Source: Actinomycetota bacterium
Lineage (GTDB): Bacteria > Actinomycetota > Actinomycetes > S36-B12
Assembly (NCBI GenBank): GCA_947449035.1
Contig: CANFQC010000002.1
Coordinates: forward strand, 40,482-104,481
Direction: 5' to 3'
Length of the DNA stretch: 64,000 nucleotides
Shown here: positions 21,287 through 30,810 of the stretch, in pieces
Layout: every line of letters begins with the position of its first letter
Numbering within the stretch: position 1 is the stretch's first letter
The notes under the pieces: model-generated
The model's input: only the letters and a program-made list of their open reading frames with translations
Databases searched by the model: none
What the model was told of the DNA's origin: nothing
Program-made: the position numbers and the translations under genes

Positions 21287-22791
21287 ACTTGGATCACCAG
21301 ATCGTCGAGACTTTGGAGGGCGAACCACAAGTCAGCCCGAACCGAAGGATCGTCAAAACTCCGCTCGAGCAGGGTCTCGGCCCGGCGAAGTCGATGACGG
21401 ACCGTATGCCGATGCACTCCAAGATCTGTCGCAGCGGCGTCGACTTGGCCATGGTGTGCGAGCCAGGCTCGTACGGTCGAGAGCAGTTCGACTGACTCCG
21501 ATGACGTCGATATTCCGCTCACGTATTCGGCAGCCCAGGAAGTTGCAGCCCCGACATCGACGAGGGACGAAAACCCTCGGCCCGCGAGGCGCTCGAAATG
21601 CACGACGCCATTACCCGACACATGTGCGCGCTCCGCCTGCTCGAGGGCCACTCGGAAACGCACGGCGTCGCCGAGCTCGAAAACCGACGAGACTCCGCAC
21701 GCTCTCACAGGATGAGCAAGTGACAGCAGGGTGTCGCTACGACCTGCGGGCAGTACTCCAACAATTCCGGAGCCTTCGCGCTGAACCCACAACGCGCCAG
21801 GGTTCGCAGCCAGCTCAAGAAGGAGTGACTCGACTTCCGCCTTCGTCGCCGTATCTGCGATGCGCAGCCTTACCAATTGCACCGAGGTCTCGGAAATTCC
21901 CATCGCTGCCCACGTAGAGAGCGGAATCGACTCAACCTCTGCTCGGGCAAATAGATAGGTCCGAAGCGCCCCAAGCTCTTCAGCGTTGGACAACGGCCTG
22001 GACTGCGGCCAACTCAGGAGAGACACCGCGAGGTTGAGAACCGCCTGATCCATTGCGTGGAGCGGACGCGACGTGCCCACCACGAGAAATCCTGAGGCTG
22101 CGCCTCGAACTCCCAGGGGTACCAAGACGACGTGCTCGTCAGCGGTGGAAATCGCCGACGACGCTAGGAGTCCACGAGGCCGCAGCCGGTCGACTTCATC
22201 GCGGAATTCATCAGAGCGTTTCGCAGCATCGTGTGGGAAGGCAGCCATCGCCGCCCCACGCGCATCCAGGTGAATGACGAAGCCACCGACATGGCGACCC
22301 AACACTCCGAGAAGCGCTCCCGAATCGGTAGATGTTGAAAGCGCCGAACGGATCAACTCGCGTTGAGCCGCGAATGCTCTTGCCGATTGCTCGTACTCCT
22401 TAGCGCTGAGCCACTGCGAGACCGCGCGCGTAATTGCCACGAATGGCACGGGTTCGGGAACCGTGATGACGGTAATGCCTTGCCCCTCGGCTGCCGCGAC
22501 AAGTGCGTCCGGTACTTCGGAATGGCTGAGTCCGACACCGAACCCCAGCGCACTGACACCGGCCTTGACCAAATGAGAGACATATTCCGCGCAGGAAGCC
22601 TCATCAACCGCGAGACGCATACCCGTGGTGAGGAGAAATTCACCACCTTCGAGCCACGGACTCGGATCGGAGAGTTCGCTGACTGCGACCCAACTGACCA
22701 CACGCTCGAGATCACCAGACGTGGTGGCGCAAACAAGGCCTAGGTCACGCAGGGCGAGGAGTTCACGGACTGTCAAAGACATGGCGCTCAT
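21280..22791 (-). CDS. PucR family transcriptional regulator
   Basis: 503 aa regulator. The N-terminal PucR ligand domain begins LTVRELLALRDLGLVCATTSGDLERVVSWVAVSE; a GGDEF-like linker follows. The C-terminal PucR helix-turn-helix reads VDAAATDLGVHRHTVRHRLRRAETLL. Family members control purine, amino-acid or GABA catabolism, usually acting on adjacent genes. It is divergent from gabT across 114 bp and upstream of the aldehyde dehydrogenase, so both flanking units are candidate targets. An ATG three codons in (22782) is an alternative start; neither has a strong ribosome-binding site. Confidence 0.9.
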   Translation of the reverse strand: MSAMSLTVRELLALRDLGLVCATTSGDLERVVSWVAVSELSDPSPWLEGGEFLLTTGMRLAVDEASCAEYVSHLVKAGVSALGFGVGLSHSEVPDALVAAAEGQGITVITVPEPVPFVAITRAVSQWLSAKEYEQSARAFAAQRELIRSALSTSTDSGALLGVLGRHVGGFVIHLDARGAAMAAFPHDAAKRSDEFRDEVDRLRPRGLLASSAISTADEHVVLVPLGVRGAASGFLVVGTSRPLHAMDQAVLNLAVSLLSWPQSRPLSNAEELGALRTYLFARAEVESIPLSTWAAMGISETSVQLVRLRIADTATKAEVESLLLELAANPGALWVQREGSGIVGVLPAGRSDTLLSLAHPVRACGVSSVFELGDAVRFRVALEQAERAHVSGNGVVHFERLAGRGFSSLVDVGAATSWAAEYVSGISTSSESVELLSTVRAWLAHHGQVDAAATDLGVHRHTVRHRLRRAETLLERSFDDPSVRADLWFALQSLDDLVIQVG

Positions 22792-22824
22792 TCAACATCT
22801 CGGATATAGAGGACGCCCCAATAC

Positions 22825-22835
22825 TCCATCATGGA
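22825..22835. promoter_or_regulatory. Short palindrome between pucR-type gene and gabT
   Basis: TCCAT-C-ATGGA is a perfect 11 bp inverted repeat in the 114 bp divergent region, 70 bp upstream of the gabT start. Its place makes it a candidate operator, but 11 bp palindromes arise easily by chance. Confidence 0.3.
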
Positions 22836-22905
22836 TCTATCGCGAGCAAGGACGCCGCCTAGGCTGGGCACCAGCCGACCCGGACCAGTCACCCCAGGAG
22901 GAACC

Positions 22906-24255
22906 ATGACGATCACCCCCGAGCGCACTGACAACGGCATCGCCCAGGAGCGCAAGCTGGTGACCTCCATCCCCGGCCCAGCCTCAGTCGCCCTTCAGGC
23001 ACGCAAGAACGCGGCGGTTTCCGGTGGTGTCGGAGTTACTTTGCCGGTGTACATCGATCGCGCTGGCGGCGGCATCTTGATCGACGTCGACGGCAATTCA
23101 CTCATCGACCTGGGTTCCGGTATCGCCGTCACGACGGTGGGCAACGCGAATCCCTACGTGTCCGCAAACGTCGCTGAACAGGCTGCGAAGCTCACTCATA
23201 CCTGCTTCATGGTCACGCCGTACTCCGGCTACGTCGAGGTCTGCGAAGCACTCAATCGACTTACTCCGGGCAACCACGAGAAGCGTTCAGCACTGTTCAA
23301 CTCCGGTGCGGAAGCCGTCGAGAATGCAGTCAAGGTCGCCCGCGTGTACACCAAGCGCACGGCAGTTGTGGTCGTCGAGCACGGTTACCACGGTCGCACC
23401 AACCTCACCATGGGCATGACCGCTAAGAACATGCCGTACAAAGAAGGCTTCGGTCCCTTCGCACCCGAGATCTACCGGGTCCCGGCCTCGTACCCGTATC
23501 GCGATCGCGGACTGTCGGGCGAGGAGATGGCAACCATCGCCACGACACGGATCGAGAAGGAGATCGGCGCGCATAACGTCGCGGCGATCATGATCGAGCC
23601 GGTTCAAGGCGAGGGTGGGTTCATCGTTCCCGGCCAGGGCTACTTCGCAGCAATGGCCAAATTCGCCAAGGACAACGGCATCGTCTTCATTGCCGATGAG
23701 ATCCAGAGCGGTTTCTGCCGCACCGGCAATTGGTTCGCCAGCGAGCACGAAGGCGTCGTCCCCGATCTGATCACGACAGCCAAGGGCATCGCAGGCGGAA
23801 TGCCGCTGGCCGGCCTCACCGGTCGCGCCGAGATCATGGACTCAGTGCACGCCGGCGGACTCGGTGGCACGTATGGCGGAAATCCCGTGGCCTGCGCTGG
23901 CGCACTCGGTGCCATCCGCTGGATGGAAGAGACCGACGCCAACGCTCGCGCTCGCGAGATCGAGGCAATCATGGTTCCGAGACTTCGCGAGATTCAGTCT
24001 GCACATCCGACCATCGGAGAGATTCGTGGCCGTGGCGCAATGATCGCGATCGAGTTGGTCAAGCCCGGCACGATCGAACCCGATGCCGCTCGCGCAGCTG
24101 CACTGAACAAGTTCTGCCACGAGAACGGGGTCATCACTTTGACGACGGGCACCTACGGAAACGTGTTCCGGTTCCTGCCGCCATTGACCATTTCCAATGA
24201 ACTGCTCAACGAAGGACTCGACGTCCTGGCAGCAGCCTTCGAGGCCACCGCCTAG
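22906..24255 (+). CDS. gabT: 4-aminobutyrate aminotransferase
   Basis: PLP enzyme (aminotransferase class III) moving the amino group of GABA to 2-oxoglutarate, giving succinic semialdehyde and glutamate. The frame is open from 22831, but the ATG at 22906 is preceded by AGGAGG at 4 nt and matches the family N-terminus (449 aa). Motifs are SGAEAVENAVKVAR, EHGYHGRTNLTMGMT, EPVQGEGGF, FIADEIQSGFCRTG, and the PLP lysine in TTAKGIAGGMPLAG. It is divergent from the PucR gene. Its stop is only 3 nt from the stop of the convergent ureohydrolase. It may also accept 5-aminovalerate or beta-alanine. Confidence 0.93.
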   Translation: MTITPERTDNGIAQERKLVTSIPGPASVALQARKNAAVSGGVGVTLPVYIDRAGGGILIDVDGNSLIDLGSGIAVTTVGNANPYVSANVAEQAAKLTHTCFMVTPYSGYVEVCEALNRLTPGNHEKRSALFNSGAEAVENAVKVARVYTKRTAVVVVEHGYHGRTNLTMGMTAKNMPYKEGFGPFAPEIYRVPASYPYRDRGLSGEEMATIATTRIEKEIGAHNVAAIMIEPVQGEGGFIVPGQGYFAAMAKFAKDNGIVFIADEIQSGFCRTGNWFASEHEGVVPDLITTAKGIAGGMPLAGLTGRAEIMDSVHAGGLGGTYGGNPVACAGALGAIRWMEETDANARAREIEAIMVPRLREIQSAHPTIGEIRGRGAMIAIELVKPGTIEPDAARAAALNKFCHENGVITLTTGTYGNVFRFLPPLTISNELLNEGLDVLAAAFEATA

Positions 24256-24258
24256 AGG

Positions 24259-25284
24259 TCACTCCCCTGGAATTCGGTCGGCGAGCAAGGGCTGACGCGG
24301 ATCCCAGGTGGTGCCGTCGCGCGCATCCTTGCGCCGACGCGCGATCGCCGACAGCGCTTCGAGCACGACTCGATTTCCGAGAAGTGCCGTGATGTCAGCA
24401 TGGTCATAGGGAGGCGCAACCTCGACGACATCAATGCCGACGACCGGGAGTTCGTAGCAAATACGACGAACGGCATCGAGCAACTGACGGGCGCTGAGAC
24501 CACCGGGCTCTGGCGTTCCTGTGCCCGGTGCATGCCCGGGATCGCACACATCGATGTCGACACTGAGAAACACGCCATCGCATTCATCTGTCGCGATAGT
24601 GAAAGCCTCAGTGAGGCACTCGTCAAAACCACGAGCAACGATTTCGGTCATCTCGTACGAACGCATGCCCTGCTCGGCCATCCAGTCCAAGGTCTCCGGA
24701 CCTGGCCAGTAACCACGAAGACCCATTTGCAGGAATCGATCACCACGGGCTGCGCCTGACTCAATGAGGCGACGCATGGGCTGTCCGTGGCCGACGAGAG
24801 AGCCGAATTCGATATCTCCTGTGTCGGCATGCGCATCGAAGTGAATGACGGATACCTTGCCCCAGCCACGGGCTCGTGCAACACCGGTGACGTCTGGCCA
24901 CGTGATGGTGTGATCGCCACCGAGTACCAACGGAATTGCGCCAGCCTGCGCGATCTTCTCGATTACCACCTCGAGATCAGCGCAGGACTTCACTGCATCA
25001 CCGCTATACAGCTCAACATCACCTGCATCGACCACGCGCATGTCTTGCAGACCATCGACACGCATGGCGAGCGAAGGGCGCGAACCATCATGGGCCAGAT
25101 AGCACGCGGATCGCATGGCCTGCGGCCCGAATCGTGCTCCACTTCGGTATGAGGTGCCACCGTCGAATGGAGCACCGACGATCACGACATCTGCACCAGC
25201 AAAAGAGGACGGATCGTCGAGATCACATCGATCCACGCCCAAAAAGGTGATGTCAGGGCCGAACATTGATCCATATCTCGCCAT
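24259..25284 (-). CDS. Agmatinase / guanidinobutyrase family ureohydrolase
   Basis: 341 aa arginase-superfamily enzyme releasing urea from a guanidino compound. The Mn-binding motifs are all present: VLGGDHT, VIHFDAHADTGD and FLSVDIDVCDPGHAPGTGTPEPGG. Agmatine (giving putrescine) and 4-guanidinobutyrate (giving GABA) are the likely substrates. Placement beside gabT favours feeding the GABA pool, but the residues that separate the two activities cannot be judged by eye. It is co-oriented with the downstream-to-upstream FAD oxidase, 41 bp apart, probably one unit. Confidence 0.88.
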   Translation of the reverse strand: MARYGSMFGPDITFLGVDRCDLDDPSSFAGADVVIVGAPFDGGTSYRSGARFGPQAMRSACYLAHDGSRPSLAMRVDGLQDMRVVDAGDVELYSGDAVKSCADLEVVIEKIAQAGAIPLVLGGDHTITWPDVTGVARARGWGKVSVIHFDAHADTGDIEFGSLVGHGQPMRRLIESGAARGDRFLQMGLRGYWPGPETLDWMAEQGMRSYEMTEIVARGFDECLTEAFTIATDECDGVFLSVDIDVCDPGHAPGTGTPEPGGLSARQLLDAVRRICYELPVVGIDVVEVAPPYDHADITALLGNRVVLEALSAIARRRKDARDGTTWDPRQPLLADRIPGE

Positions 25285-25325
25285 GGGTCGACCCTAGCCA
25301 ACGAGACACGCAAGAACAGGCAAGG

Positions 25326-26741
25326 TCAGGAATCGAATCCAAGACCCACTCGGTCAAGGGTTCGAAGCCACAGGTTTCGACGGCCATCATGCAGATCCGC
25401 GGAATGCAGCGACTTCGTGGTCCAGTTGATACCCATTGACCTGAAGGGCTCCGGCGGGAAGGGCAGGGGCTTCGTGCGAACCATGGCCAGCTCGGTGAGT
25501 TCTGTTGTGTCACCCGAGAGCAGGTCAAGCATGACTCGCGCTCCGAAACGAGAGGAGCCCACACCGAGACCCGTGTACCCCGCCACGAAAGCGGTCTTGC
25601 CGCCGTGTGCTCGACCCCAGAACGGAGCGAACCTGGAACACGTATCGATTGCTCCGCCCCACCCGTGCGAGAACTGAGTCCCCTCAAGTGCTGGGAATGT
25701 CTGGAAGAAGTGCTCGGAGAGTCGTCCAAATGCTTCGTGATCAACCTCGAATTCGGGATCTACTCCGCTGTTGCGATGATAAACCGCGTCGTACCCACCC
25801 CACAGAATTCGTCCGTCTGGGGTTGGTCGGTAGTAATGAAATTGATTGCCGGCATCGCTGATGCCTTGACGTCCGTTCCAGCCGAGCGAATCCCACTGAG
25901 CTGTCGTCAACGGTTCCGTAGCGAGCACGTAGTCGTACACCGGCACGATGTACTTCGCCATCTTGCGAAGCAGAGGCGGGAAAGCGTTTGTCGCGACGGC
26001 GACTTGGCGTGCCGTGATGCTTGCGTGCTCGGTAGCGGCCATCACCCTTTTGCCCACATCAGCAAGATCCAGCACCGGCGTGTGCTCGAAGATTCGAACG
26101 CCTGCTTCCTGGCACGCTTCGAGGAGACCCCACGCTAGTCGAGCTGGGTTCACAAGCGCCACATCCGGGTCTGCGATCGCGAAGAGATAACTCTGCGAGT
26201 GCACCTCGGCACGAATGTGCTCACCGCTCATCTCTTGCACGGTGTCGCCATGCGCATTAGCGAGTCGCGCCGTGTCACGAAGCTCGTCAATTTGGTGATC
26301 TTGAACTGCGACCACGAACTCCCCCGCGACAGTGAAATCGCAGTCGATCCCAAGCGACGCAACATCACGACCGAGGTCCTCGAGATTCTCGTGCCCGAGC
26401 CTGACCAGTTGATCCAACTCTGACGGCCACCGATCAGCACCGTTGCGAATCCCGTGCGTAAGCGAATGAGAGACGAAGCCGCCGTTGCGTCCACTCGCCG
26501 CATCCGCTATTCGACCCGCGTCTACCAGAACAATGTCGAGTGACGGTTTCGCTCGCTTCGCGAGGAGCGCCGTCCATAACCCACTAAATCCGCCACCAAT
26601 CACGAGAAGTGCGCACGAGATATCCGACTCAAGGGGGGATGTCGCCGATGGTCGGTCTGGATCATCAAGCCACACAGGCATGTGCGAGATATCACGAATG
26701 GCGTTGATAGCCACGGGACCAGGGGTATCGGTGAAGAACAT
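25326..26741 (-). CDS. FAD-dependent amine oxidoreductase (PuuB-like), copy 1
   Basis: 471 aa DAO-fold flavoprotein. The N-terminal dinucleotide motif is LLVIGGGFSGLWTALLAKR, followed by the ASGRNGG signature of the gamma-glutamylputrescine oxidase group. The C-terminal FAD-binding end is VAGYTGLGVGSSRFGARVMLDLL. Such enzymes oxidise the primary amine of putrescine derivatives, forming an aldehyde and H2O2. No gamma-glutamylputrescine synthetase is in the window, so the true substrate is open. GAGAGG lies about 6 nt ahead of the start. A second member of the family (copy 2, 44.7 kb) lies at the other end of the region. Confidence 0.85.
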   Translation of the reverse strand: MFFTDTPGPVAINAIRDISHMPVWLDDPDRPSATSPLESDISCALLVIGGGFSGLWTALLAKRAKPSLDIVLVDAGRIADAASGRNGGFVSHSLTHGIRNGADRWPSELDQLVRLGHENLEDLGRDVASLGIDCDFTVAGEFVVAVQDHQIDELRDTARLANAHGDTVQEMSGEHIRAEVHSQSYLFAIADPDVALVNPARLAWGLLEACQEAGVRIFEHTPVLDLADVGKRVMAATEHASITARQVAVATNAFPPLLRKMAKYIVPVYDYVLATEPLTTAQWDSLGWNGRQGISDAGNQFHYYRPTPDGRILWGGYDAVYHRNSGVDPEFEVDHEAFGRLSEHFFQTFPALEGTQFSHGWGGAIDTCSRFAPFWGRAHGGKTAFVAGYTGLGVGSSRFGARVMLDLLSGDTTELTELAMVRTKPLPFPPEPFRSMGINWTTKSLHSADLHDGRRNLWLRTLDRVGLGFDS

Positions 26742-26881
26742 GGAGGCCTCTCAGGACGTGTGAATGAGGGGCGGAGCCAACGCTCCGTCGTCCCACCAGT
26801 CCCTTCACGCTCTTCATGCATCGCCGTGCATCCGCACGCTGCGCTACTACGTTAACTCACGAGCACGCCTTCGGCCGACTT
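26742..26881. other. Intergenic region between MocR gene and FAD oxidase
   Basis: 140 bp gap between two leftward genes. It contains one short hairpin (CGGAGC/GCTCCG, 26772-26787, loop CAAC) close to the FAD oxidase start, and a weak 5 bp hairpin at 26825-26838. It should carry the FAD oxidase promoter, but I do not recognise a convincing -35/-10 pair. Confidence 0.3.
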
Positions 26882-28264
26882 CTACACACCACGAAGGGTG
26901 GGTCCGGCGCCTGCCGCAGCGGCCAGAGCCAAGATCACGCCCTGCAATTGCTCGACGTCATCCTCATGCAACTGACCGGTGGTAACCCTGATGTGCGCAG
27001 TCTCAGATGGGCCCACCATGAATGGAGTACCGGGTGCAACACGCACACCCATAGCCGCCAGGGCAATCAACGCGGCACGCTCATCGGCAACCTCGACCCA
27101 GGCGTTGATGCCATCCCCCGTGGTACTCGTGATTCCCTGTCCCGCCAGCCCAGCGCGCAAGGCAAGGCTTCGCATTGCATACGTACTTCGAGCCCTCGTC
27201 ACAGCGGCAATGGCGGCAGGGTCGGTGAGCAATTCGACCAGGACCGCTTGTAAAAGCCTGCTTGTCCAACCGGGACCGAGCATTCGACGAGAAATCAGCG
27301 GATCGATCACATCGGCTGATCCACCGATTGCCGCGATGCGGAGGTCAGGGCCATGCGACTTCGAGTAGCTGCGAATGTGCACAGTGTGCTCGGAAAGGTG
27401 ACAGCCAATGCTCACGTCTTCTCCGGTCGCGATGTCACCGGAGTGGTCGTCCTCAATGACCCAGACCCGCGTCGACTTCAGGATGCTTGCGAGTTCTGCA
27501 GCACGACCTACGGTCATATTCGTACCGGTGGGATTCTGGGCTCTTGGCTGCACGAATACGGCTACGGGCTCCAGCTCAAGAGCAGCGCGAAGATCAGCAG
27601 GCACGATGCCGTTGGCATCCATCGAGACTGGGATGATCTCGGCACCGCTGCGCTCAAGAAGGTCGATCAGTGGCGGGAATCCCGGATTCTCCATCACTAC
27701 TCGGTCGCCTAGTCGCACTACTTGTTCGACAACTCGCGAGAGAGCATCGAGTGCACCGTCAACGACAGTGAGCCGTTCGGGCTCGAACGGCCACGTGCGT
27801 AGAAGTAGATCGCGCAATTGTGGAAGCACCGGGTCATCGAGGTAACTCGTCGTCCAGGCCAATTGGCGAGTGGTCACTCTTTCGAGCGCATCGCGAAGAT
27901 CAGGGAGCAACGTGGGGTCAGGGGTTCCGGTGGACAGGTCAAGACCATCCGCACCAGGCGCGCCACCGATGCTCAGATAGCGCACTGGTCTCGAGGGCTC
28001 ACTTGGAGCCAGGACGAACGTGCCGGCACGGCCGCGTGCCTTGATGGCACCTACAGCGGCGAGCGCCTGCCACGCCTCGCTGACCGTCGCCGGACTTATC
28101 CCCAGATCCTGCGCCAGGTCTCGCACGGTGGGAAGGCGATCGCCCTCCACGAGGCGGCCTGATCGGATCAAGCGGTGCACGGCCGCCGCGATGCCCTTCG
28201 GAGATCGGTCATGAACCGCGGCTACCAGCAGCGCTTCATGCGCTACGTCAACAGTGCTGGTCAT
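26882..28264 (-). CDS. MocR/GabR family regulator (GntR-type wHTH fused to aminotransferase fold)
   Basis: 460 aa from the ATG at 28264, which has AGGAGG 8 nt ahead; the frame opens 58 codons further upstream. The N-terminal winged helix reads GRLVEGDRLPTVRDLAQDLGISPATVSEAW. The C-terminal class I aminotransferase-like domain has NPTGTNM and the PLP lysine in YSKSHGPDLRIAAIGG. Such regulators bind PLP and sense amino compounds: GabR senses GABA, others taurine or related. It is divergent from the pyrimidine-type operon and 140 bp from the FAD oxidase, so either may be its target. Beta-alanine as effector is my inference. Confidence 0.92.
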   Translation of the reverse strand: MTSTVDVAHEALLVAAVHDRSPKGIAAAVHRLIRSGRLVEGDRLPTVRDLAQDLGISPATVSEAWQALAAVGAIKARGRAGTFVLAPSEPSRPVRYLSIGGAPGADGLDLSTGTPDPTLLPDLRDALERVTTRQLAWTTSYLDDPVLPQLRDLLLRTWPFEPERLTVVDGALDALSRVVEQVVRLGDRVVMENPGFPPLIDLLERSGAEIIPVSMDANGIVPADLRAALELEPVAVFVQPRAQNPTGTNMTVGRAAELASILKSTRVWVIEDDHSGDIATGEDVSIGCHLSEHTVHIRSYSKSHGPDLRIAAIGGSADVIDPLISRRMLGPGWTSRLLQAVLVELLTDPAAIAAVTRARSTYAMRSLALRAGLAGQGITSTTGDGINAWVEVADERAALIALAAMGVRVAPGTPFMVGPSETAHIRVTTGQLHEDDVEQLQGVILALAAAAGAGPTLRGV

Positions 28265-28294
28265 GGATACGCCTCCTCGTGGCGCAAAAGTACA

Positions 28295-28448
28295 GAATAT
28301 TTGTGCCGGAAAATCACTTTCGAAACATTTTGTTGAATTGCCTGTGTAACACATCGGAAACTGTCTAACCTGCAGAATCACAAAGCACGTTCTCCATTCG
28401 CCGTACCAATTCGGGCAACGCAGGTGACTTCGTTGCACGAATATTTGT
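28295..28448. promoter_or_regulatory. 10 bp direct repeat in the divergent MocR/amidohydrolase region
   Basis: GAATATTTGT occurs at 28295-28304 and again at 28439-28448, the only AT-rich decamers of this kind in the 205 bp gap. The first copy is 30 bp upstream of the MocR start, the second just before the AGGAGG of the amidohydrolase gene. Direct repeats near divergent genes are typical operators of MocR-type dimers, so this pair is a candidate autoregulatory/operon control site. Confidence 0.45.
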
Positions 28449-28469
28449 CACTCGCACTAGGAGGAATTC

Positions 28470-29306
28470 ATGACAGTCGTTCGCGCCGCACTCGTTCAGA
28501 CCAACTGGACCGGCGACAAGGAATCGATGATCGTTGTTCACGAGAACTACGCCCGTGAGGCGGCAGCGCAGGGCGCTCAGGTCATTTGCTTTCAGGAACT
28601 CTTCTACGGTCCCTACTTCTGCCAGGTGCAGGACAAGAAGTTCTACGAGTATGCAGAGGCCATCCCGGGACCGATTACCGAGCGTTTCCAGAAGCTTGCC
28701 AAGGAACTGAACATGGTCATGGTTCTTCCCATGTACGAAGAGGACCAGCCCGGCATCCTTTACAACACGGCGGCAGTCATCGACGCTGACGGCAGCTACC
28801 TGGGCAAGTACCGCAAGCAGCACATTCCCCACGTCGGTGGATTCTGGGAGAAGTTCTACTTCCGCCCCGGCAACGGCGGCTATCCCGTTTTCGACACGGC
28901 GGTCGGAAAGATCGGCGTCTACATCTGCTACGACCGCCACTTCCCCGAGGGCTGGCGTGCGCTTGGAGTCAACGGCGCACAGATCGTCTTCAATCCCTCG
29001 GCCACTTCGCGTGGACTCTCGCAGTACCTATGGAGCATCGAGCAGCCTGCGGCCGCCGTCGCGAACGAGTACTACGTGGGTGCGATCAACCGTGTCGGCA
29101 TCGAGGAGCTCGGCGACGACGATTTCTACGGTCAGTCGTACTTCGTGGACCCCGAAGGTGCTTACGTGGGAGAAAAGGGCGACCCCTACAAGCCCGAGTT
29201 GATCGTGCGCGATCTCAACATGGATCTGCTCACTGAGGTGCGCAACCGCTGGCAGTTCTACCGGGACCGTCGTCCGGATGCCTACCAGGACCTCACCCGC
29301 CCGTAA
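28470..29306 (+). CDS. Nitrilase-superfamily amidohydrolase, probable beta-ureidopropionase
   Basis: 278 aa carbon-nitrogen hydrolase. The Glu-Lys-Cys triad is visible as E43 (CFQELFYGPY), K116 (GKYRKQHIP) and C153 (GVYICYDRHFPE). The EGWRALGVNGAQIVFNPSATSRG stretch is typical of the N-carbamoyl-beta-alanine / N-carbamoylputrescine amidase branch. Next to a dihydropyrimidinase the likely reaction is N-carbamoyl-beta-alanine to beta-alanine, CO2 and ammonia; N-carbamoylputrescine would be the alternative. AGGAGG precedes the ATG. First gene of the rightward seven-gene operon. Confidence 0.9.
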   Translation: MTVVRAALVQTNWTGDKESMIVVHENYAREAAAQGAQVICFQELFYGPYFCQVQDKKFYEYAEAIPGPITERFQKLAKELNMVMVLPMYEEDQPGILYNTAAVIDADGSYLGKYRKQHIPHVGGFWEKFYFRPGNGGYPVFDTAVGKIGVYICYDRHFPEGWRALGVNGAQIVFNPSATSRGLSQYLWSIEQPAAAVANEYYVGAINRVGIEELGDDDFYGQSYFVDPEGAYVGEKGDPYKPELIVRDLNMDLLTEVRNRWQFYRDRRPDAYQDLTRP

Positions 29307-29360
29307 TCCGCTCCACCGACACAACGCATCGTCAGTCAATTAGTTGATAAGGGAGTAGTC

Positions 29361-30779
29361 ATGACCATCCTCATCAAGAACGGAACTGTTGTCACGGCCC
29401 AGGGCAGCACCCAGGCTGACGTGCTCATCGATGGCGAGCGCATTGCCGCCGTACTCGCTCCGGGAGACACCACCCTCGGAGCGAATATCGAAGCAAGTGC
29501 CGACCGAGTCATCGATGCCGCCGGGAAGTACGTCGTTCCCGGTGGCATCGACGGGCACACGCACATGGAAATGCCTTTCGGCGGCACTGTTGCCTCCGAC
29601 AGCTTTGAAACCGGAACACGTGCCGCCGCATGGGGCGGAACCACCACGATTATCGACTTCGCGGTTCAGAAGCAGGGCGAGCGAGTGCAGGACTGCCTCG
29701 CAGCTTGGCACGACAAGGCCCGCGGCAATTGCGCGATCGACTACGGGTTCCATCAAGTGGTCGGTGGTGTCGACAGCGAGTCGCTCAAGGCAATGGATGA
29801 ACTTGTCGACGAGGGTGTGACCACCTTCAAATTGTTCATGGCCTACCCGGGCGTCTTCCTGAGTTCCGACGGACAGATCCTGCAGGCCATGCAGCAAGCC
29901 AGTAGCAATGGCTCAATGATCATGATGCATGCGGAAAATGGCAGCGCCATCGACGTGCTCGTAGCTCAAGCCCTGGCCGAGGGCAAGACTGACCCCAAGT
30001 ACCACTCACTTACTCGCCCTTGGGAGACCGAGGCTGAGGCCACGAACCGAGCAATCATGCTCGCTCGCATAACCGGTGCACCGCTCTACATCGTCCACAT
30101 GTCCGCGAAGCAGGCCGTAGAGGTACTGCAGAAGCACAAGGACGAAGGCTGGAATGTCTTCGGCGAAACCTGCCCGCAGTACCTATACCTGTCACTCGAG
30201 GAGCAGCTGGCCCAGCCTGGCTTCGAGGGTGCAAAGTGGGTCTGCTCGACTCCCCTGCGCTCGCGCGCGGAGGGACATCAGGACGAACTCTGGCGCTACC
30301 TGCGCACCAACGATCTCTCCGTGATCAGCACCGACCACTGCCCCTTCTGCTTCAAGGAGCAGAAGGAAATGGGGGTCGGCGACTTCTCGAAGATTCCGAA
30401 CGGCATCGGCTCAGTTGAGCACCGCATGGATCTCATCTTCCAAGGTGTCGTTGACGGCAAGATCAGTGTCGAACGGTGGGTCGAGCTCTGCAGCACAACC
30501 CCGGCTCGCATGTTCGGCCTTTACGGCCGCAAGGGCGCAATTGCGCCCGGATTCGATGCCGACGTCGTGATCTACGACCCAGCCGGTCGCACCGAGATTG
30601 GCTTCCACAAGACCCACCACATGAACATGGATCACTCCGCCTGGGAGGGCTACGTGATCGACGGACATGTCGACACGGTCATCTCGCGAGGCAGCGTCGT
30701 CATCGACGACAACGCCTACCTCGGAACCAAGGGCCATGGCCAGTTCCTCAAGCGTGGACTCTCGCAGTACCTCATCTGA
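29361..30779 (+). CDS. hydA: Dihydropyrimidinase / D-hydantoinase
   Basis: 472 aa zinc amidohydrolase opening dihydrouracil, dihydrothymine or hydantoin rings to N-carbamoyl amino acids. Metal ligands seen are H66 and H68 (GHTHM), the carbamylated lysine K157 (TTFKLFMAYPG), the MHAENG and IVHMSAKQ histidines, and the STDHCPF aspartate/histidine. AGGGAG lies ahead of the ATG. Its product is the substrate of the preceding amidohydrolase, so the two catalyse successive steps. Confidence 0.95.
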   Translation: MTILIKNGTVVTAQGSTQADVLIDGERIAAVLAPGDTTLGANIEASADRVIDAAGKYVVPGGIDGHTHMEMPFGGTVASDSFETGTRAAAWGGTTTIIDFAVQKQGERVQDCLAAWHDKARGNCAIDYGFHQVVGGVDSESLKAMDELVDEGVTTFKLFMAYPGVFLSSDGQILQAMQQASSNGSMIMMHAENGSAIDVLVAQALAEGKTDPKYHSLTRPWETEAEATNRAIMLARITGAPLYIVHMSAKQAVEVLQKHKDEGWNVFGETCPQYLYLSLEEQLAQPGFEGAKWVCSTPLRSRAEGHQDELWRYLRTNDLSVISTDHCPFCFKEQKEMGVGDFSKIPNGIGSVEHRMDLIFQGVVDGKISVERWVELCSTTPARMFGLYGRKGAIAPGFDADVVIYDPAGRTEIGFHKTHHMNMDHSAWEGYVIDGHVDTVISRGSVVIDDNAYLGTKGHGQFLKRGLSQYLI

Positions 30780-30810
30780 TCCCCCGATCTCACAGACGAA
30801 AGTGGTAATC

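Noticed and set aside
25330..25375. GGTTCGAA-like T-loop sequence suggesting a tRNA
   Set aside because: No cloverleaf can be drawn around it, and it is inside the C-terminal coding part of the FAD oxidase.
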